64,000 bases of DNA. It comes from Oleiagrimonas sp. C23AA. GTDB taxonomy: Bacteria > Pseudomonadota > Gammaproteobacteria > Xanthomonadales > Rhodanobacteraceae. Shown piece by piece: positions 50,550 through 62,350 of the stretch. The stretch covers positions 1 through 64,000 of the forward strand of contig NZ_JAARLY010000008.1 in the NCBI RefSeq assembly GCF_011759385.1, given 5' to 3'. The translations under genes were made by a program, and so were the position numbers. The stretch's first letter is position 1. Every line of letters begins with the position of its first letter. The notes under the pieces were generated by a model. The model ran no database searches. It was not told the origin of the DNA and saw nothing but the letters and a program-made list of their open reading frames with translations.

Positions 50550-52454
50550 ATGCAGTACGAGGATCTGTACCGGCGCTCCGTCGAGATGCCGGAAGCGTTC
50601 TGGGCCGAGCAGGCCGCGGCCATCGACTGGCGCCGTGCGCCCGATGCCATCCTCGATCAAAGTGCACCGCCGTTTCGCCGCTGGTTCTGCGGCGGCCTGA
50701 CCAACCTCTGCTACAACGCCATCGACCGCCACCTGGTCGATCGCGGCGATCAACTGGCGCTGGTGGCGGTATCGACCGAAACCGGCGTGACCCGCGAGCT
50801 GAGCTATCGCCAGCTGCACCGCGAGGTGCAGACCTTTGCCGCCGTGCTGCACGAGTTGGGCGTGCGCCGCGGCGAGCGTGTGGTGATCTACATGCCCAAC
50901 ATGGCCGAAGCGGCCATCGCCATGCTGGCGTGCGCGCGCATCGGCGCCATTCACTCAGTGGTCTTTGGCGGTTTTGCCTCGCACAACCTGGCGCTGCGCA
51001 TTGACGATGCCAAGCCGGCGCTGCTGATCTGCGCCGATGCCGGCATGCGCGGCGGCAAGGTGATTGCCTACAAGCCGCTGGTCGATGCCGCCTGCGAGGA
51101 AGCGGTGCATCCGCCGCGTCATGTGCTGGTGGTCAGCCGTGGACTGGACCGCGAGCTGGTCATGCAGGCCGGGCGCGATGTCGACTACGCCGGTGCCGCC
51201 GCCCGCCACGCCAACAGCGAGGTGCCGGTGGCGTGGCTGGAGTCGAACGAACCCAGCTACGTGCTTTATACCTCCGGCACCACCGGCAAGCCCAAGGGCG
51301 TGCAGCGCGATGTGGGCGGTCACGCCGTGGCGCTGGCTCTTTCCATGCGCATGGTGTTCGATGTCGGCCCGGGGCAAGTGATGTTCTCCACCTCCGATGT
51401 CGGCTGGGCGGTGGGGCACTCGTACAACGTGTACGGGCCGTTGCTGGTCGGCGCCACCTCGCTGCTATATGAAGGTTTGCCGATTCGTCCCGATCCGGGC
51501 ATCTGGTGGCAGCTGTGCGAGCGTTATCGCGTGCGCACCATGTTTTCCTCGCCCACTGCGATCCGCGTGCTGAAAAAGCAGGACGAGACCTGGCTTGGGA
51601 AATACGACCTCTCGGCTTTCAAATGGCTGTTCCTGGCCGGCGAGCCGCTGGACGAGCCGACCGCGCACTGGATCACCGACGGACTCAAGCGTCCGGTGAT
51701 CGACAACTACTGGCAGACCGAAACCGGCTGGCCGGTGCTGACCTTGCTGCCTGGGCTGGACATGAAGCCGGTGAAATTGGGCTCGCCCGGCCTGCCCAAC
51801 CTGGGCTACAAGCTGCGCCTGGTGAACGAGGTGACTGGGGCCGATTGCGCGGCCAACGAGAAAGGCGTGCTGACCATCCAGCCGCCGTTGCCGCCGGGCT
51901 GCCTGAGCACCGTATGGGGCGATGACCAGCGCTATGTGCAAAGCTATTTCAGCCACTTCAAGGAGCTGCTCTACAGCTCGCTGGACTGGGCCATTCGCGA
52001 TGAGGATGGCTACTACTACATCCTTGGTCGCACCGACGATGTCATCAATGTGGCCGGGCACCGCCTGGGTACGCGCGAGATCGAAGAGGTGGTCGCCGGC
52101 TGCGGCGAGGTGGCCGAGGTCGCGGTGATTGGTGTGGCCGACGAGATCAAGGGTCAGGTGCCCATTGTGTTCGCCACGCTCAAGGCGGCCAGCTGCGATG
52201 CCGGTGAGCGTCAGCGTGCGGCCAGCGCCATGCAGGCGCGGGTGGTCGAGCAACTGGGGCCGATCGCACAGCCGGCGCGCACCTACATCGTCGATGCGCT
52301 GCCCAAGACGCGTTCGGGCAAGCTGCTGCGCCGCTCGCTGTCGGCGTTGGCGCAGAAGGCCGACCCGGGCGATCTTTCCACGCTGGATGATCCGTCCGCG
52401 CTGGAAGCGGTGCGCAAGGCGCTGGCGCGCGGACCCGATCTTCGTCACGGTTAG
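50550..52454 (+). CDS. prpE: Propionyl-CoA synthetase
   Basis: A 634-residue acyl-CoA synthetase. The AMP-binding P-loop is YTSGTTGKPKGV (240-251), the A8-type hinge and catalytic-lysine motif PKTRSGKLLRR is near the end, and NYWQTETGWPV and SDVGWAVGHSYNVYGPLL are conserved in PrpE/Acs. It activates propionate to propionyl-CoA and feeds the 2-methylcitrate cycle. The linkage to prpB/prpC/prpD supports PrpE over acetyl-CoA synthetase. ATG 50550 follows GGGAGAGG. It is divergent from arsC. Confidence 0.9.
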   Translation: MQYEDLYRRSVEMPEAFWAEQAAAIDWRRAPDAILDQSAPPFRRWFCGGLTNLCYNAIDRHLVDRGDQLALVAVSTETGVTRELSYRQLHREVQTFAAVLHELGVRRGERVVIYMPNMAEAAIAMLACARIGAIHSVVFGGFASHNLALRIDDAKPALLICADAGMRGGKVIAYKPLVDAACEEAVHPPRHVLVVSRGLDRELVMQAGRDVDYAGAAARHANSEVPVAWLESNEPSYVLYTSGTTGKPKGVQRDVGGHAVALALSMRMVFDVGPGQVMFSTSDVGWAVGHSYNVYGPLLVGATSLLYEGLPIRPDPGIWWQLCERYRVRTMFSSPTAIRVLKKQDETWLGKYDLSAFKWLFLAGEPLDEPTAHWITDGLKRPVIDNYWQTETGWPVLTLLPGLDMKPVKLGSPGLPNLGYKLRLVNEVTGADCAANEKGVLTIQPPLPPGCLSTVWGDDQRYVQSYFSHFKELLYSSLDWAIRDEDGYYYILGRTDDVINVAGHRLGTREIEEVVAGCGEVAEVAVIGVADEIKGQVPIVFATLKAASCDAGERQRAASAMQARVVEQLGPIAQPARTYIVDALPKTRSGKLLRRSLSALAQKADPGDLSTLDDPSALEAVRKALARGPDLRHG

Positions 52455-52503
52455 AGTTCTGGTTCCGCGCAGTGCGCTTCCGGCTACCATCCGTGCTGAC
52501 GTT

Positions 52504-53721
52504 CTAGTGGTCGGTGGCGGCCTGCGGGTTGGGGCCGACATAGCGCGCGCGTGGGCGAATGCGGTCGCCCTGCACCTGCTGCTCAATGGCATGCGCCAGC
52601 CAGCCGGTAACGCGGCTGGCGGCGAACAGGCTAAGGCCCATTTCCGGCGCCTGGCCGTAAAGCGCCATCAGTGCGGCCAGCCCAAAGTCGATGCTGGGCT
52701 TGTGTCCGGTGATCGCTTCGACGGCATCGAGCAGTGCCCAGACCGGTGCTCCGTCATGGGGTGTGGCGCCATGGCGCAGGCGTTCGACCAGCATGGCGCC
52801 GCGTGGATCGCCTGCCGGGTACAGCGGGTGGCCAAATCCCGGTAACGGTTCGCCACGCTGCCAGCGCGCCAGCACCATGGCATGCACATCATGGCTGGCT
52901 TGTGCGGCGCGTATCAGCGCTCCGGCGCGGGCCGTGGCACCACCGTGCAGTGGCCCGGAAAGCGCCGAAAGTCCGGCGGCCACGGCCGCGTGCAGACTGG
53001 CACCCGTGGAGGCGACCACGCGCGCGGTAAAGGAAGACGCATTCAACTCGTGATCCGCGCACAGCACCAGCGCCACGCGCAGGTGCTCGGCCAGTGTTTG
53101 GTCACCGGCACGCCAGGCATCGGCCAATTGCTGGTGAATGGGCTCGGCCGAGGGCGTGCGCCCCAGCAGCAGAGCGCAGGTCTGGCGGGTCAGCGTGGCC
53201 GCGGCAGCTTGCCGAGGGCCGGGCGCCGGACTCAAGTGCCGGCTGGAACCGGCTTCCAGCAAGGGCATCGCCGCCTGCGTGCGCGCCAAAGGCGAGCGAC
53301 CGGGCGCATCGAGCAGGGCACGCACCACACTGGGCCACTGGCCGGGTGGCTCGGCGGCGAAGGGCGAATCGCCCGAGGCATCCCACAGCAGACAGGCTAC
53401 CTGCTCCAGACCGGCGCCGCTGTCGGCCAGCTGCAAGGCCGACTGGCCACGATAGTGCGGACCATCCGGCCCAATCGCGCTGATGCGCGTCTCAAGCACC
53501 GGCAAGCCCCAGCTCAGACTTTGCGCGGCGCCCTGCGAGGGGCCGCTGCCGGCGCGGCGCTTGCGCAACAGGCGCTCGATGTCCTCGGCGCGATATTCGC
53601 GGCGTCGATGATCGGTGCCAGGGCGTGACTGCACCAGGCCGCGTGAGACATAGGCATACAGCGTGGCGTTGCTGACCCCCAGTCGGCGTGCCGCTTCAGT
53701 GGCGGATAGGTAAGCGCTCAT
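52504..53721 (-). CDS. Citrate synthase-like protein with N-terminal HTH domain
   Basis: A 405-residue fusion. Residues 1-55 form a MerR/AlpA-type helix-turn-helix (LSATEAARRLGVSNATLYAY and LVQSRPG, then REYRAEDIERLLRKRR). Residues 70-400 form a citrate synthase fold with the catalytic residues kept: H224 (DHELNASSF), H259 (PLHGGATA), H298 (GFGHPLYPAGDPR) and D345 (SIDFGLAALM). It could be an active enzyme or a ligand-sensing regulator of (methyl)citrate metabolism. It is divergent from DUF2332-prpB over 99 bases that hold a perfect dyad. ATG 53721 begins the HTH; an ATG at 53790 adds 23 non-homologous residues across the operator. Confidence 0.83.
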   Translation of the reverse strand: MSAYLSATEAARRLGVSNATLYAYVSRGLVQSRPGTDHRRREYRAEDIERLLRKRRAGSGPSQGAAQSLSWGLPVLETRISAIGPDGPHYRGQSALQLADSGAGLEQVACLLWDASGDSPFAAEPPGQWPSVVRALLDAPGRSPLARTQAAMPLLEAGSSRHLSPAPGPRQAAAATLTRQTCALLLGRTPSAEPIHQQLADAWRAGDQTLAEHLRVALVLCADHELNASSFTARVVASTGASLHAAVAAGLSALSGPLHGGATARAGALIRAAQASHDVHAMVLARWQRGEPLPGFGHPLYPAGDPRGAMLVERLRHGATPHDGAPVWALLDAVEAITGHKPSIDFGLAALMALYGQAPEMGLSLFAASRVTGWLAHAIEQQVQGDRIRPRARYVGPNPQAATDH

Positions 53722-53730
53722 GGATTCATA

Positions 53731-53757
53731 TTGATTGATGCAATCAAGATTGATCAA
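53731..53757. promoter_or_regulatory. Inverted repeats in the divergent HTH-citrate synthase/DUF2332 region
   Basis: A 17-base palindrome TTGATT-GATGC-AATCAA (53731-53747) is followed by the 8-base palindrome TTGATCAA (53750-53757), both in AT-rich sequence 10-36 bases upstream of the HTH-citrate synthase start. The minus strand holds TTGATC-N17-TCAATA, a promoter-like pair overlapping the dyad. It is a good candidate for an autoregulatory operator. Confidence 0.5.
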
Positions 53758-53820
53758 CATTATTCGTTGGCGCGATAGTAAATATGGCAATTCGCCGCCA
53801 TCACAGTGGGTATGCTTTCC

Positions 53821-54927
53821 ATGTCTACGGTTTCCGATGCGCTTGTTGAGGCCTTTACGCGCCAGATCGAGTGGTGCGAGCGGCTGGGTTCACCGTTTAC
53901 CGCCCGCGTACTGCGGCAGGTCGTGGTGTCGCTGCAGGCTCCTGCCTCACCGATGGCGTCGGTGGCCGAGCTTCCCAGCGCCGGTGGTTACGACGCGCTG
54001 CCATTGCGCGTTGCCGCGGCGCTGCACGGCCTGGTGCTTTCCGGGCGAGCCCCCGCGCTGGCCGAGGTCTATCCCGGCGGCGCCGAAGCCTGGTGCGATG
54101 ATGAATCGCTGCGCTTTCGCATCGAGTCGGCCTGGCGCAATCATGTGAGCTACGCTGCCGGTTATCTGGCCAGCGTGCCGCAGACCAACGAGGTGGGGCG
54201 CTCGGCGGCGTTCGTCGGTGGTTTTCTGCATCTGGCCCGTCGCTACCGCATGCCGTTGCGGCTGCTGGAGCTGGGCGCCAGTGCCGGACTCAACCTGATG
54301 TTTGACCACTATCGCTATTCCATGGGCGATGCGCACTGGGGGCCGGTCGGCAGCCGCGTGCACATGCGTCCGCGCTGGGAGGGCGAGCTGCCGGATGTGG
54401 GTGCACCCTTGCGCGTGGCCCAGCGCGCCGGCTGCGACCTGTTCCCGGTGGATGTGTCCGAGGCCGAAGCGCGGCTGCGCCTGCGCGCCTACATCTGGGC
54501 CGATCAGCGCCCCCGCCTGCGCCGCCTGGAGCTGGCGCTGGATGAGGTCGGTGACAAGTTGCCGTTGCTGCAAGGTGCCGATGCCGCGCTGTGGCTGGAG
54601 TCGCAACTGGCCACTGCGGTGCCCGGCCAGCTCACCGTGGTGTTCCACTCGCTGGTCTGGGACTACCTGCCCGAGGCCACGCGCGAACGTATCCAGGCGG
54701 CCATGACACAGGCCGGCAGCCGCGCCGATGCCCGCGCGCCGCTGGCCTGGATGCGTCTTGAGCCGGGTGATGACATGGCGCGTCCGCAGCTGACCCTGAC
54801 CACCTGGCCCGGCGGCGAAACGCGCCTGCTGGCCGAAACCGACGCCCACGGCGGCCGCATTGAATGGCGTGCACAGCCGCTTGTCGAAACTTCTTCTACC
54901 ATCGAACATTTGGAGGACGCCCCATGA
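53821..54927 (+). CDS. DUF2332 family protein
   Basis: A 368-residue cytoplasmic protein of DUF2332, whose central [19 protein letters not shown] looks like the glycine-rich SAM-binding loop of class I methyltransferases (LELGAGTG-type). Other blocks are [20 protein letters not shown] and [14 protein letters not shown]. Activity is unknown. Its stop overlaps the prpB start (ATGA), so it is translationally coupled to 2-methylisocitrate lyase. Start candidates are ATG 53821 and 53812, and GTG 53806; I use 53821. Confidence 0.8.
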   Translation: MSTVSDALVEAFTRQIEWCERLGSPFTARVLRQVVVSLQAPASPMASVAELPSAGGYDALPLRVAAALHGLVLSGRAPALAEVYPGGAEAWCDDESLRFRIESAWRNHVSYAAGYLASVPQTNEVGRSAAFVGGFLHLARRYRMPLRLLELGASAGLNLMFDHYRYSMGDAHWGPVGSRVHMRPRWEGELPDVGAPLRVAQRAGCDLFPVDVSEAEARLRLRAYIWADQRPRLRRLELALDEVGDKLPLLQGADAALWLESQLATAVPGQLTVVFHSLVWDYLPEATRERIQAAMTQAGSRADARAPLAWMRLEPGDDMARPQLTLTTWPGGETRLLAETDAHGGRIEWRAQPLVETSSTIEHLEDAP

Positions 54928-55808
54928 GCAAACGTCCGTCCGCCGGCGCGCGCTTTCGCGCGGCGCTGGCCGAGGAATCTCCGCTGCAGATCGTTGGCGC
55001 GATCAACGCCTACGCCGGCATTCTGGCCGCGAGCCAGGGCTTCAAGGCGCTGTACGTGTCCGGCGGGGGCGTGGCCGCGTCCAGCCGGGGCATTCCCGAT
55101 CTTGGCATCACCACCATGGAAGATGTCGCCATCGACGTCGAGCGCCTGGCCAGCGTGGTCGAGCAGCCGGTGCTGGTGGACATCGATACTGGCTGGGGCA
55201 GTGCCTTCAACATAGCCCGTACCATCCGCACCATGGAGCGTGCCGGCGCCGGCGCTGTGCATATCGAGGACCAGGTCGCGGCCAAGCGCTGCGGGCATCG
55301 TCCCGGCAAGGCGCTGGTGTCGGCGCAGGAAATGGCCGATCGCATCAAGGCCGCGGCAGATGCGCGCCAGGACGATGATTTCGTCATCATGGCGCGCACC
55401 GATGCGATTGCCGTCGACGGCCTGGAAGCGGCCATCGAGCGCGCCAAGCTGTGCGTGGAGGCCGGCGCCGACATGATCTTCGCCGAGGCCGTGACCGAGC
55501 TGCCCATGTACCGCCAGTTCAAGGATGCCGTGGGCGTGCCGGTGCTCGCCAACATCACCGAGTTCGGCAAGACCCCGCTGTGGAGCGTCGAGGAACTGGG
55601 CGAAGTGGGCGTGGACATGGTGCTGTACCCGCTGTCCGCTTTCCGCGCCATGGCGCGCGCCGCCCTCAATGTGTACGGCGCCATTCGTCAGGATGGCCAT
55701 CAGCGCAACGTCACCCAGATCATGCAGACCCGCACCGAGCTTTACGACACGCTCGGTTACTGGGACTACGAACAGAAGCTGGACCAGTTGTTCGGCGACA
55801 CCAAGTGA
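54924..55808 (+). CDS. prpB: 2-Methylisocitrate lyase
   Basis: A 294-residue member of the isocitrate lyase/PEP mutase family that splits 2-methylisocitrate into pyruvate and succinate. It has the signature KRCGH (in [13 protein letters not shown]), the metal/acid segment [15 protein letters not shown], and [18 protein letters not shown]. Length equals PrpB (about 295), well short of isocitrate lyase. ATG 54924 has GGAGG upstream and overlaps the DUF2332 stop. prpC follows after 106 bases. Confidence 0.95.
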   Translation: MSKRPSAGARFRAALAEESPLQIVGAINAYAGILAASQGFKALYVSGGGVAASSRGIPDLGITTMEDVAIDVERLASVVEQPVLVDIDTGWGSAFNIARTIRTMERAGAGAVHIEDQVAAKRCGHRPGKALVSAQEMADRIKAAADARQDDDFVIMARTDAIAVDGLEAAIERAKLCVEAGADMIFAEAVTELPMYRQFKDAVGVPVLANITEFGKTPLWSVEELGEVGVDMVLYPLSAFRAMARAALNVYGAIRQDGHQRNVTQIMQTRTELYDTLGYWDYEQKLDQLFGDTK

Positions 55809-55914
55809 TACCGGCCGCGGCGGCCGGGCGCCAAGCGCCGCCGTCGTGGTCATCGATTCAACGCCAGCGCCGATCCGCCCCTTCGGACCTGCGCGCCAAC
55901 GGAGAAAAGCAACC

Positions 55915-57069
55915 ATGAGCGATACCGAGACCCAGCCGCGCCCCAAGGGCAAGAAGTCCGTCGCGCTGTCCGGCGTGGCCGCCGGCAACACCGCCATCTG
56001 CACGGTCGGCCGCAGCGGCAACGACCTGCACTACCGCGGCTATGACATCCACGATCTGGCGACCAAGGCCAGCTTCGAGGAAGTGGCGCACCTGCTGGTG
56101 CACGGCGTGCTGCCGACCTGGAGCGAGCTCAACGCCTACCGCGCCAAGCTCAAGCGCATGCGCGGCCTGCCGGCGCCGGTGAAAAGCGCGCTGGAACTGC
56201 TGCCTGCCGCCACCCATCCGATGGACGTGCTGCGTACCGGCTGCTCGGTGATCGGCACCGTGTTGCCGGAGAAGGACGACCACAACGTCACCGGTGCGCG
56301 CGACATTGCCGACCGCATGATGGCCTGCTTCGGCTCGGTACTGCTGTACTGGTACCACTACAGCCACAACGGCAAGCGCATCGAGACCGAAACCGATGAC
56401 GACACCATTGCCGGCCACTTCCTGCACCTGCTGCACGGCTGCACGCCGTCCGAGCTGCACGCCAATGCGCTGGACAAGTCGCTGGTGCTGTACGCCGAGC
56501 ACGAGTTCAACGCCTCCACCTTTACCGCGCGCGTGATCGCCGGCACCGGCGCCGACATGTACTCGGCGCTGACCGGCGCCATCGGTGCGCTGCGCGGACC
56601 CAAGCATGGCGGTGCCAACGAGGTGGCGATGGACATCATCAGCCGCTATCGCAGCGCCGACGAGGCCGAGGCCGACATCCGCCAGCGCGTGGCCAACAAG
56701 GAAATCGTCATCGGCTTCGGCCATCCGGTGTACACCATCGGCGATCCGCGCAACCCGATCATCAAGGAGATCAGCCGCAAGCTGTGCCACGAGGGCGGCA
56801 ACGATCCGCTGTTCGAGGTCTCCGAGCGCATCGAGAACGTGATGATGGAACTGAAGAACATGTTCCCGAATCTGGACTGGTTCTCGGCCAGTGCTTATCA
56901 CATGATGGGCGTGCCGACGGCGATGTTCACGCCGCTGTTCGTGATTGCGCGTACCTCCGGCTGGAGTGCGCACATCATGGAGCAGCGCGTGGATGGCAAG
57001 ATCATTCGTCCGGGCGCCAACTACACCGGCCCGGAAGATCGCGCCTTCACGCCGATCGAGAAACGCTGA
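55915..57069 (+). CDS. prpC: 2-Methylcitrate synthase
   Basis: A 384-residue citrate synthase-family enzyme that condenses propionyl-CoA with oxaloacetate. The catalytic set is present: [18 protein letters not shown], the HGGAN segment, [13 protein letters not shown], and [14 protein letters not shown]. The C-terminal [14 protein letters not shown] is characteristic of PrpC. Context with prpB and prpE makes methylcitrate synthase the assignment. It is a separate, bona fide enzyme next to the HTH-citrate synthase paralogue. A K+ channel gene follows 61 bases downstream. Confidence 0.95.
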   Translation: MSDTETQPRPKGKKSVALSGVAAGNTAICTVGRSGNDLHYRGYDIHDLATKASFEEVAHLLVHGVLPTWSELNAYRAKLKRMRGLPAPVKSALELLPAATHPMDVLRTGCSVIGTVLPEKDDHNVTGARDIADRMMACFGSVLLYWYHYSHNGKRIETETDDDTIAGHFLHLLHGCTPSELHANALDKSLVLYAEHEFNASTFTARVIAGTGADMYSALTGAIGALRGPKHGGANEVAMDIISRYRSADEAEADIRQRVANKEIVIGFGHPVYTIGDPRNPIIKEISRKLCHEGGNDPLFEVSERIENVMMELKNMFPNLDWFSASAYHMMGVPTAMFTPLFVIARTSGWSAHIMEQRVDGKIIRPGANYTGPEDRAFTPIEKR

Positions 57070-57130
57070 CCTGAGGCGGGCCGTCCGGTGCCTGCCGGGC
57101 GGCCCGATACCACCTTGAGGGATTCCACGC

Positions 57131-57622
57131 ATGCGCGAGGCCATGGCAGGCATGGCGATACTGGCCAGCGGTGCCTATCCGCACTGGGGCATCAACGCCA
57201 TCACCGCGCTGGTGACCATGTTCGCGGTGGCCGCCTGCGTGCTGCTGCACTATGAGTGCCTGACTCTGCTTTCGCGCAGTCTGACGCGCGTGTCGCGGTT
57301 CGGACGCCGACGCGTGTTGCACGGCATCTTCGGCGTGCTCGCCGTGCACGTGGCGGAAATCTGGGTTTTCGCGCTGGCGCTGTTCGCCCTGGTGGCCTGG
57401 GATCCGCGCTTCGGCCAGGTGCATGGCATCGACCCGCACGCCTTGCTCGACCACGTGTACTTTTCCGCGGTGACTTTCTCCACCGTGGGTTTTGGCGATG
57501 TGATTCCGGTCGGGCCCATCCGCTTCCTGGTCGGCACCGAAGCGCTGACCGGTTTTGTGCTGATCACCTGGTCGGCTTCCTTTACCTACCTTGAAATGGA
57601 GCGGCACTGGCGGCGCAACTGA
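57131..57622 (+). CDS. Two-helix potassium channel family protein
   Basis: A 163-residue ion-channel protein of the Ion_trans_2 type with two or three hydrophobic segments (about 20-42, 65-88, 130-152) and the pore loop VTFSTVGFGDVIP with a T-V-G-F-G-D selectivity filter (K+ channels normally have TVGYGD or TVGFGD). There is no C-terminal regulatory RCK domain. It follows prpC by 61 bases on the same strand and may be co-transcribed. Physiological role unknown. Confidence 0.85.
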   Translation: MREAMAGMAILASGAYPHWGINAITALVTMFAVAACVLLHYECLTLLSRSLTRVSRFGRRRVLHGIFGVLAVHVAEIWVFALALFALVAWDPRFGQVHGIDPHALLDHVYFSAVTFSTVGFGDVIPVGPIRFLVGTEALTGFVLITWSASFTYLEMERHWRRN

Positions 57623-57819
57623 GCGCTTCGTCACAGTGCCTATTCAGCACCCGGCCAGCGCCATGAACCCGCGCTGATGTGCGCTGCAGCATTTGACGTC
57701 ATTTGGCGTTTTCTGCACATCACCAACATTTAGCATCGAACTCACGAGACGGCTTCGAGAGGGGGCTCGCAGTAGCCGTCCGCGCCCCTTCCAACAAGTT
57801 GTATGCAAGGAGAGTTCCG

Positions 57820-58656
57820 ATGCCTTTGAATCCGCGCCCCGTGTCGCGCCGACTGCGCCCCGTGCTGGCCATCTCCGGCCTGTTGCTCAGCTGCTCTGCT
57901 TTTGCCCAGCATTCGCCGGCACTGGATCGTGTCAGCCTGTGGCTGGGCGGCTACGACGCGCGCAGCGATACCACGCTGCATGCCCGTGACCAGAACGATG
58001 TGCTCAACGGCGACCTGAATCTGGAAAAGGACCTGGGCTTCAAGGATCGTGACTGGTCGCCGCGTGCGCGCCTGGACGTGCTGATAGGTGACAGCCAAGG
58101 CTTCTCGTTCGACTACTACCGTTACAACCGTTCCAGTTCGGGCGCACTGGACCGCGCCATCAGCTATGACGGCAACACCTACGATGCACATGCCAATGTC
58201 GATGGTCGCCTGAAGTTCGACTTCGGCAGCGCCGCCTACCGCTGGTGGATCGGCAAGGGCAATGACACCTTCGGCATCGGCATCGGTGCCGGTTATTACA
58301 AGGTGCGTGCCTCGATGCGTGGCGATGCCACCGTTGACGGCATCACGCAGGCGGCCGAAAGCTCCACCGACGCCGATGCCTGGGCGCCGCTGCTTCAGCT
58401 GGGCTGGCGCCACGCTTTCAATGATCACTGGCGCATGTACTTCGATGCCTCGGGCGTGAAGAAGAACGGCGGCAAGCTGTACGGCCACATCTACAACGCC
58501 TCGCTGGGCGTGCAGTGGTTTGCGACCGAGCACTTCGGCATCAGCGCCGAATACGGCATCAACCGCATTCGCCTGCACCAGGAGCACGACACCTACCGCG
58601 ACAGCCTCAACCTGAAGCTGGACGGGCCGTCGGTGTTCGCCACCTTCCGCTTCTGA
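57820..58656 (+). CDS. Outer-membrane beta-barrel protein, hypothetical
   Basis: A 278-residue exported protein with a signal peptide (about 1-29, ending in CSAFA). The mature part is a series of alternating hydrophobic beta strands (GFSFDYYRYNRSSSG, GIGIGAGYYKVRASM, WRMYFDASGVKKNG) and ends FATFRF, with C-terminal phenylalanine as needed by BAM. An eight- to twelve-stranded barrel is likely. No enzymatic motif is visible. ATG 57820 follows AAGGAG. A bidirectional terminator follows. Confidence 0.85.
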   Translation: MPLNPRPVSRRLRPVLAISGLLLSCSAFAQHSPALDRVSLWLGGYDARSDTTLHARDQNDVLNGDLNLEKDLGFKDRDWSPRARLDVLIGDSQGFSFDYYRYNRSSSGALDRAISYDGNTYDAHANVDGRLKFDFGSAAYRWWIGKGNDTFGIGIGAGYYKVRASMRGDATVDGITQAAESSTDADAWAPLLQLGWRHAFNDHWRMYFDASGVKKNGGKLYGHIYNASLGVQWFATEHFGISAEYGINRIRLHQEHDTYRDSLNLKLDGPSVFATFRF

Positions 58657-58682
58657 TCGAGGCGGCCCACGGCAGCTTGGAA

Positions 58683-58710
58683 AACGCCCGCGTCTTGCGG
58701 GCGTTTTTTT
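58683..58710. terminator. Bidirectional Rho-independent terminator
   Basis: Nine-base arms AACGCCCGC and GCGGGCGTT enclose a 5-base loop with A4 before and T7 after. It separates the converging OMP and fadH genes. Confidence 0.93.
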
Positions 58711-58730
58711 GCCAGCAAAAAACGCCTCTC

Positions 58731-60767
<2,037 letters not shown>

Positions 60768-60817
60768 TCAAACAATCGTTTGATTATGCGGCGCGGCGTG
60801 GTGCGCGGCAATGCCAG

Positions 60818-61036
60818 TCATGCCTGTTCGGCATTCTTCTCGAAGCGCAGCAGGTCGCCGGGCTGGCAGTCCAGTTCGCGGCAGATTGCTTCCAGGGTGG
60901 CGAAGCGCACACCTTTGACCTTGCCCTGCTTGAGCTGCGACAGATTGGCTTCGGTGATGCCGATGGCGGCGGCCAGGTCCTTGGACTTCATCTTGCGCCG
61001 CGCCAGCATCACGTCCAGCTCCACGATGATGGTCAT
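60818..61036 (-). CDS. Small XRE/YozG-type HTH regulator
   Basis: A 72-residue protein of the HTH_26 (YozG-like) type with MKSKDLAAAIGITEANLSQL and RFATLEAICRELDCQPGDLL. It begins MTIIVELDVMLARRK. It is downstream of DUF2975 (gap 33 bases) on the same strand, the usual partner pair in many bacteria. Presumed role is regulation of the membrane partner or an unknown target. Confidence 0.9.
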   Translation of the reverse strand: MTIIVELDVMLARRKMKSKDLAAAIGITEANLSQLKQGKVKGVRFATLEAICRELDCQPGDLLRFEKNAEQA

Positions 61037-61069
61037 CAGCGCGCTCCGGCTGGCAGGTGATGTCGAGCG

Positions 61070-61603
61070 TCAGACAAACTCATGGTTTTCCGCCTGCACC
61101 GCCACCGCGTGCTGCATGATCGCCGCCATGGCGTAGGCGACGATGGCAATGGTCACCAGCAGGAACAGGCCGCTGTCCAGGCGCACATTCACCTGCGCGC
61201 CGAACAGGCCGGCCACCGACGGCGTCACCACCATCCGTACCACCGAGGCGCCGACCAGCGCATGCGCCAGCCGACGCACAACGCGCGCCAGTCGCGCGCT
61301 GATCACATCGCCCTGCCACAGGCCCCGGCCCAGCCGGCGCAGCTCCCACCACGGCCACATCATGGCCGCGGTGCAAAGCAGGGTGCTGATGGCCAGCGCC
61401 AATCCCTGTGTCATCGTCAGCGGCGCTTGGTGTCGCGGCAGGCTTACGCCAATCGGTTCGAACCAGGTATGCAGCTGGCCGGAAGGCGCCACTTGCGCGG
61501 CCATGGCCAGCAGCCAGCTCATGAAGGTGACAAACAAGGCCAGCGAGGCCAACGACATCAGTCGATGGCCGTGGCGTTGCAGCGGGGTGTGCGTCGTTCC
61601 CAT
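61070..61603 (-). CDS. DUF2975 membrane protein
   Basis: A 177-residue protein with about four hydrophobic helices and the DUF2975 arrangement: MTQGLALAISTLLCTAAMMW, WELRRLGRGLWQGDVISARL, and a C-terminal MAAIMQHAVAVQAENHEFV. The charged R-x-L-x-RLxRGD-type loop is typical. It is always found with YozG-like regulators, here 33 bases downstream. Function unknown. Confidence 0.88.
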   Translation of the reverse strand: MGTTHTPLQRHGHRLMSLASLALFVTFMSWLLAMAAQVAPSGQLHTWFEPIGVSLPRHQAPLTMTQGLALAISTLLCTAAMMWPWWELRRLGRGLWQGDVISARLARVVRRLAHALVGASVVRMVVTPSVAGLFGAQVNVRLDSGLFLLVTIAIVAYAMAAIMQHAVAVQAENHEFV

Positions 61604-61681
61604 GACATTCCCTTTCCATGAATAAAAATTATCGCAAAGGAATAATTAATTCATGTAAAAGAGCGTGTCAACGGGAATGGC

Positions 61682-62293
61682 TTAAAGCCCTTCCTCGCGC
61701 ATGGCCTGCTGCACGCCGGGGTCGTCGGTCATGCGCTGGGCAAATGCCGCCAGGTGGTCGTAGCCGCCCAGGTTCACCTGCTTGGCGCGCGCCCAGCGCC
61801 ACACCACGAACAGATAGGCATCGGCCACCGAACGCTGCGCGCCGGCCAGCCAGGGGCTTGCCGCCAGGCGCTGGTCGATACGGCCGAACAGCTCACTCAG
61901 GCGTTCGCGGGCCTTGGCCTTCAGGGGCTCATGCTGGTTTTCGTCATCGGTGAACTTGCCCGGCCCGAAGATCGGCGCAAAGCCCTTGTGCACGTCGGAG
62001 TTCAAAAAGCCCAGCCAGCGGTTGACCTCGGCGCGGCCTTGCGGGCTGTCGTCGCCATTGAGGTGAGCCCCCGGGTGCAGCTCGGCGATGTAGTTGAGAA
62101 TGGCGATATTCTCGGTCAGCACGAAATGGCCATCTTCCAGTACCGGGACCGAGCCGGCCGGGTTCTTGGCCAGGAATGCCGGTGACTTGAGCTGGTCGCG
62201 CGGTACTTCTTCGGCCTCGTACGGGGCGCCGGTCCAGGCCAGGGCAATGTGATCGGCCAGCGAGCAGGCGCCGGGCAGGTAGTAGAGCTTCAT
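61682..62293 (-). CDS. Glutathione S-transferase
   Basis: A 203-residue GST. The N-terminal thioredoxin fold shows MKLYYLPGACSLADHIALAW and the cis-Pro motif GSVPVLEDGHFVLTENIAIL; the C-terminal helical domain contains RSVADAYLFVVWRW. The class is beta-like, with Cys10 in GACSLADHIA as the usual catalytic Cys. Substrate unknown. ATG 62293 follows GGATATCTCC; the frame extends upstream to 62326. The terC gene is upstream by 57 bases on the same strand. Confidence 0.9.
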   Translation of the reverse strand: MKLYYLPGACSLADHIALAWTGAPYEAEEVPRDQLKSPAFLAKNPAGSVPVLEDGHFVLTENIAILNYIAELHPGAHLNGDDSPQGRAEVNRWLGFLNSDVHKGFAPIFGPGKFTDDENQHEPLKAKARERLSELFGRIDQRLAASPWLAGAQRSVADAYLFVVWRWARAKQVNLGGYDHLAAFAQRMTDDPGVQQAMREEGL

Positions 62294-62350
62294 GGAGATA
62301 TCCAGGGCAGGAGGGAGACCTTGCATGCTCGCGCCCGGATGGTGTCGCGA

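Noticed and set aside
57691-57702. TGACGTCA palindrome upstream of the OMP gene as an operator
   Set aside because: An 8-base palindrome alone is expected by chance at this length of sequence; no flanking conservation or matching regulator.
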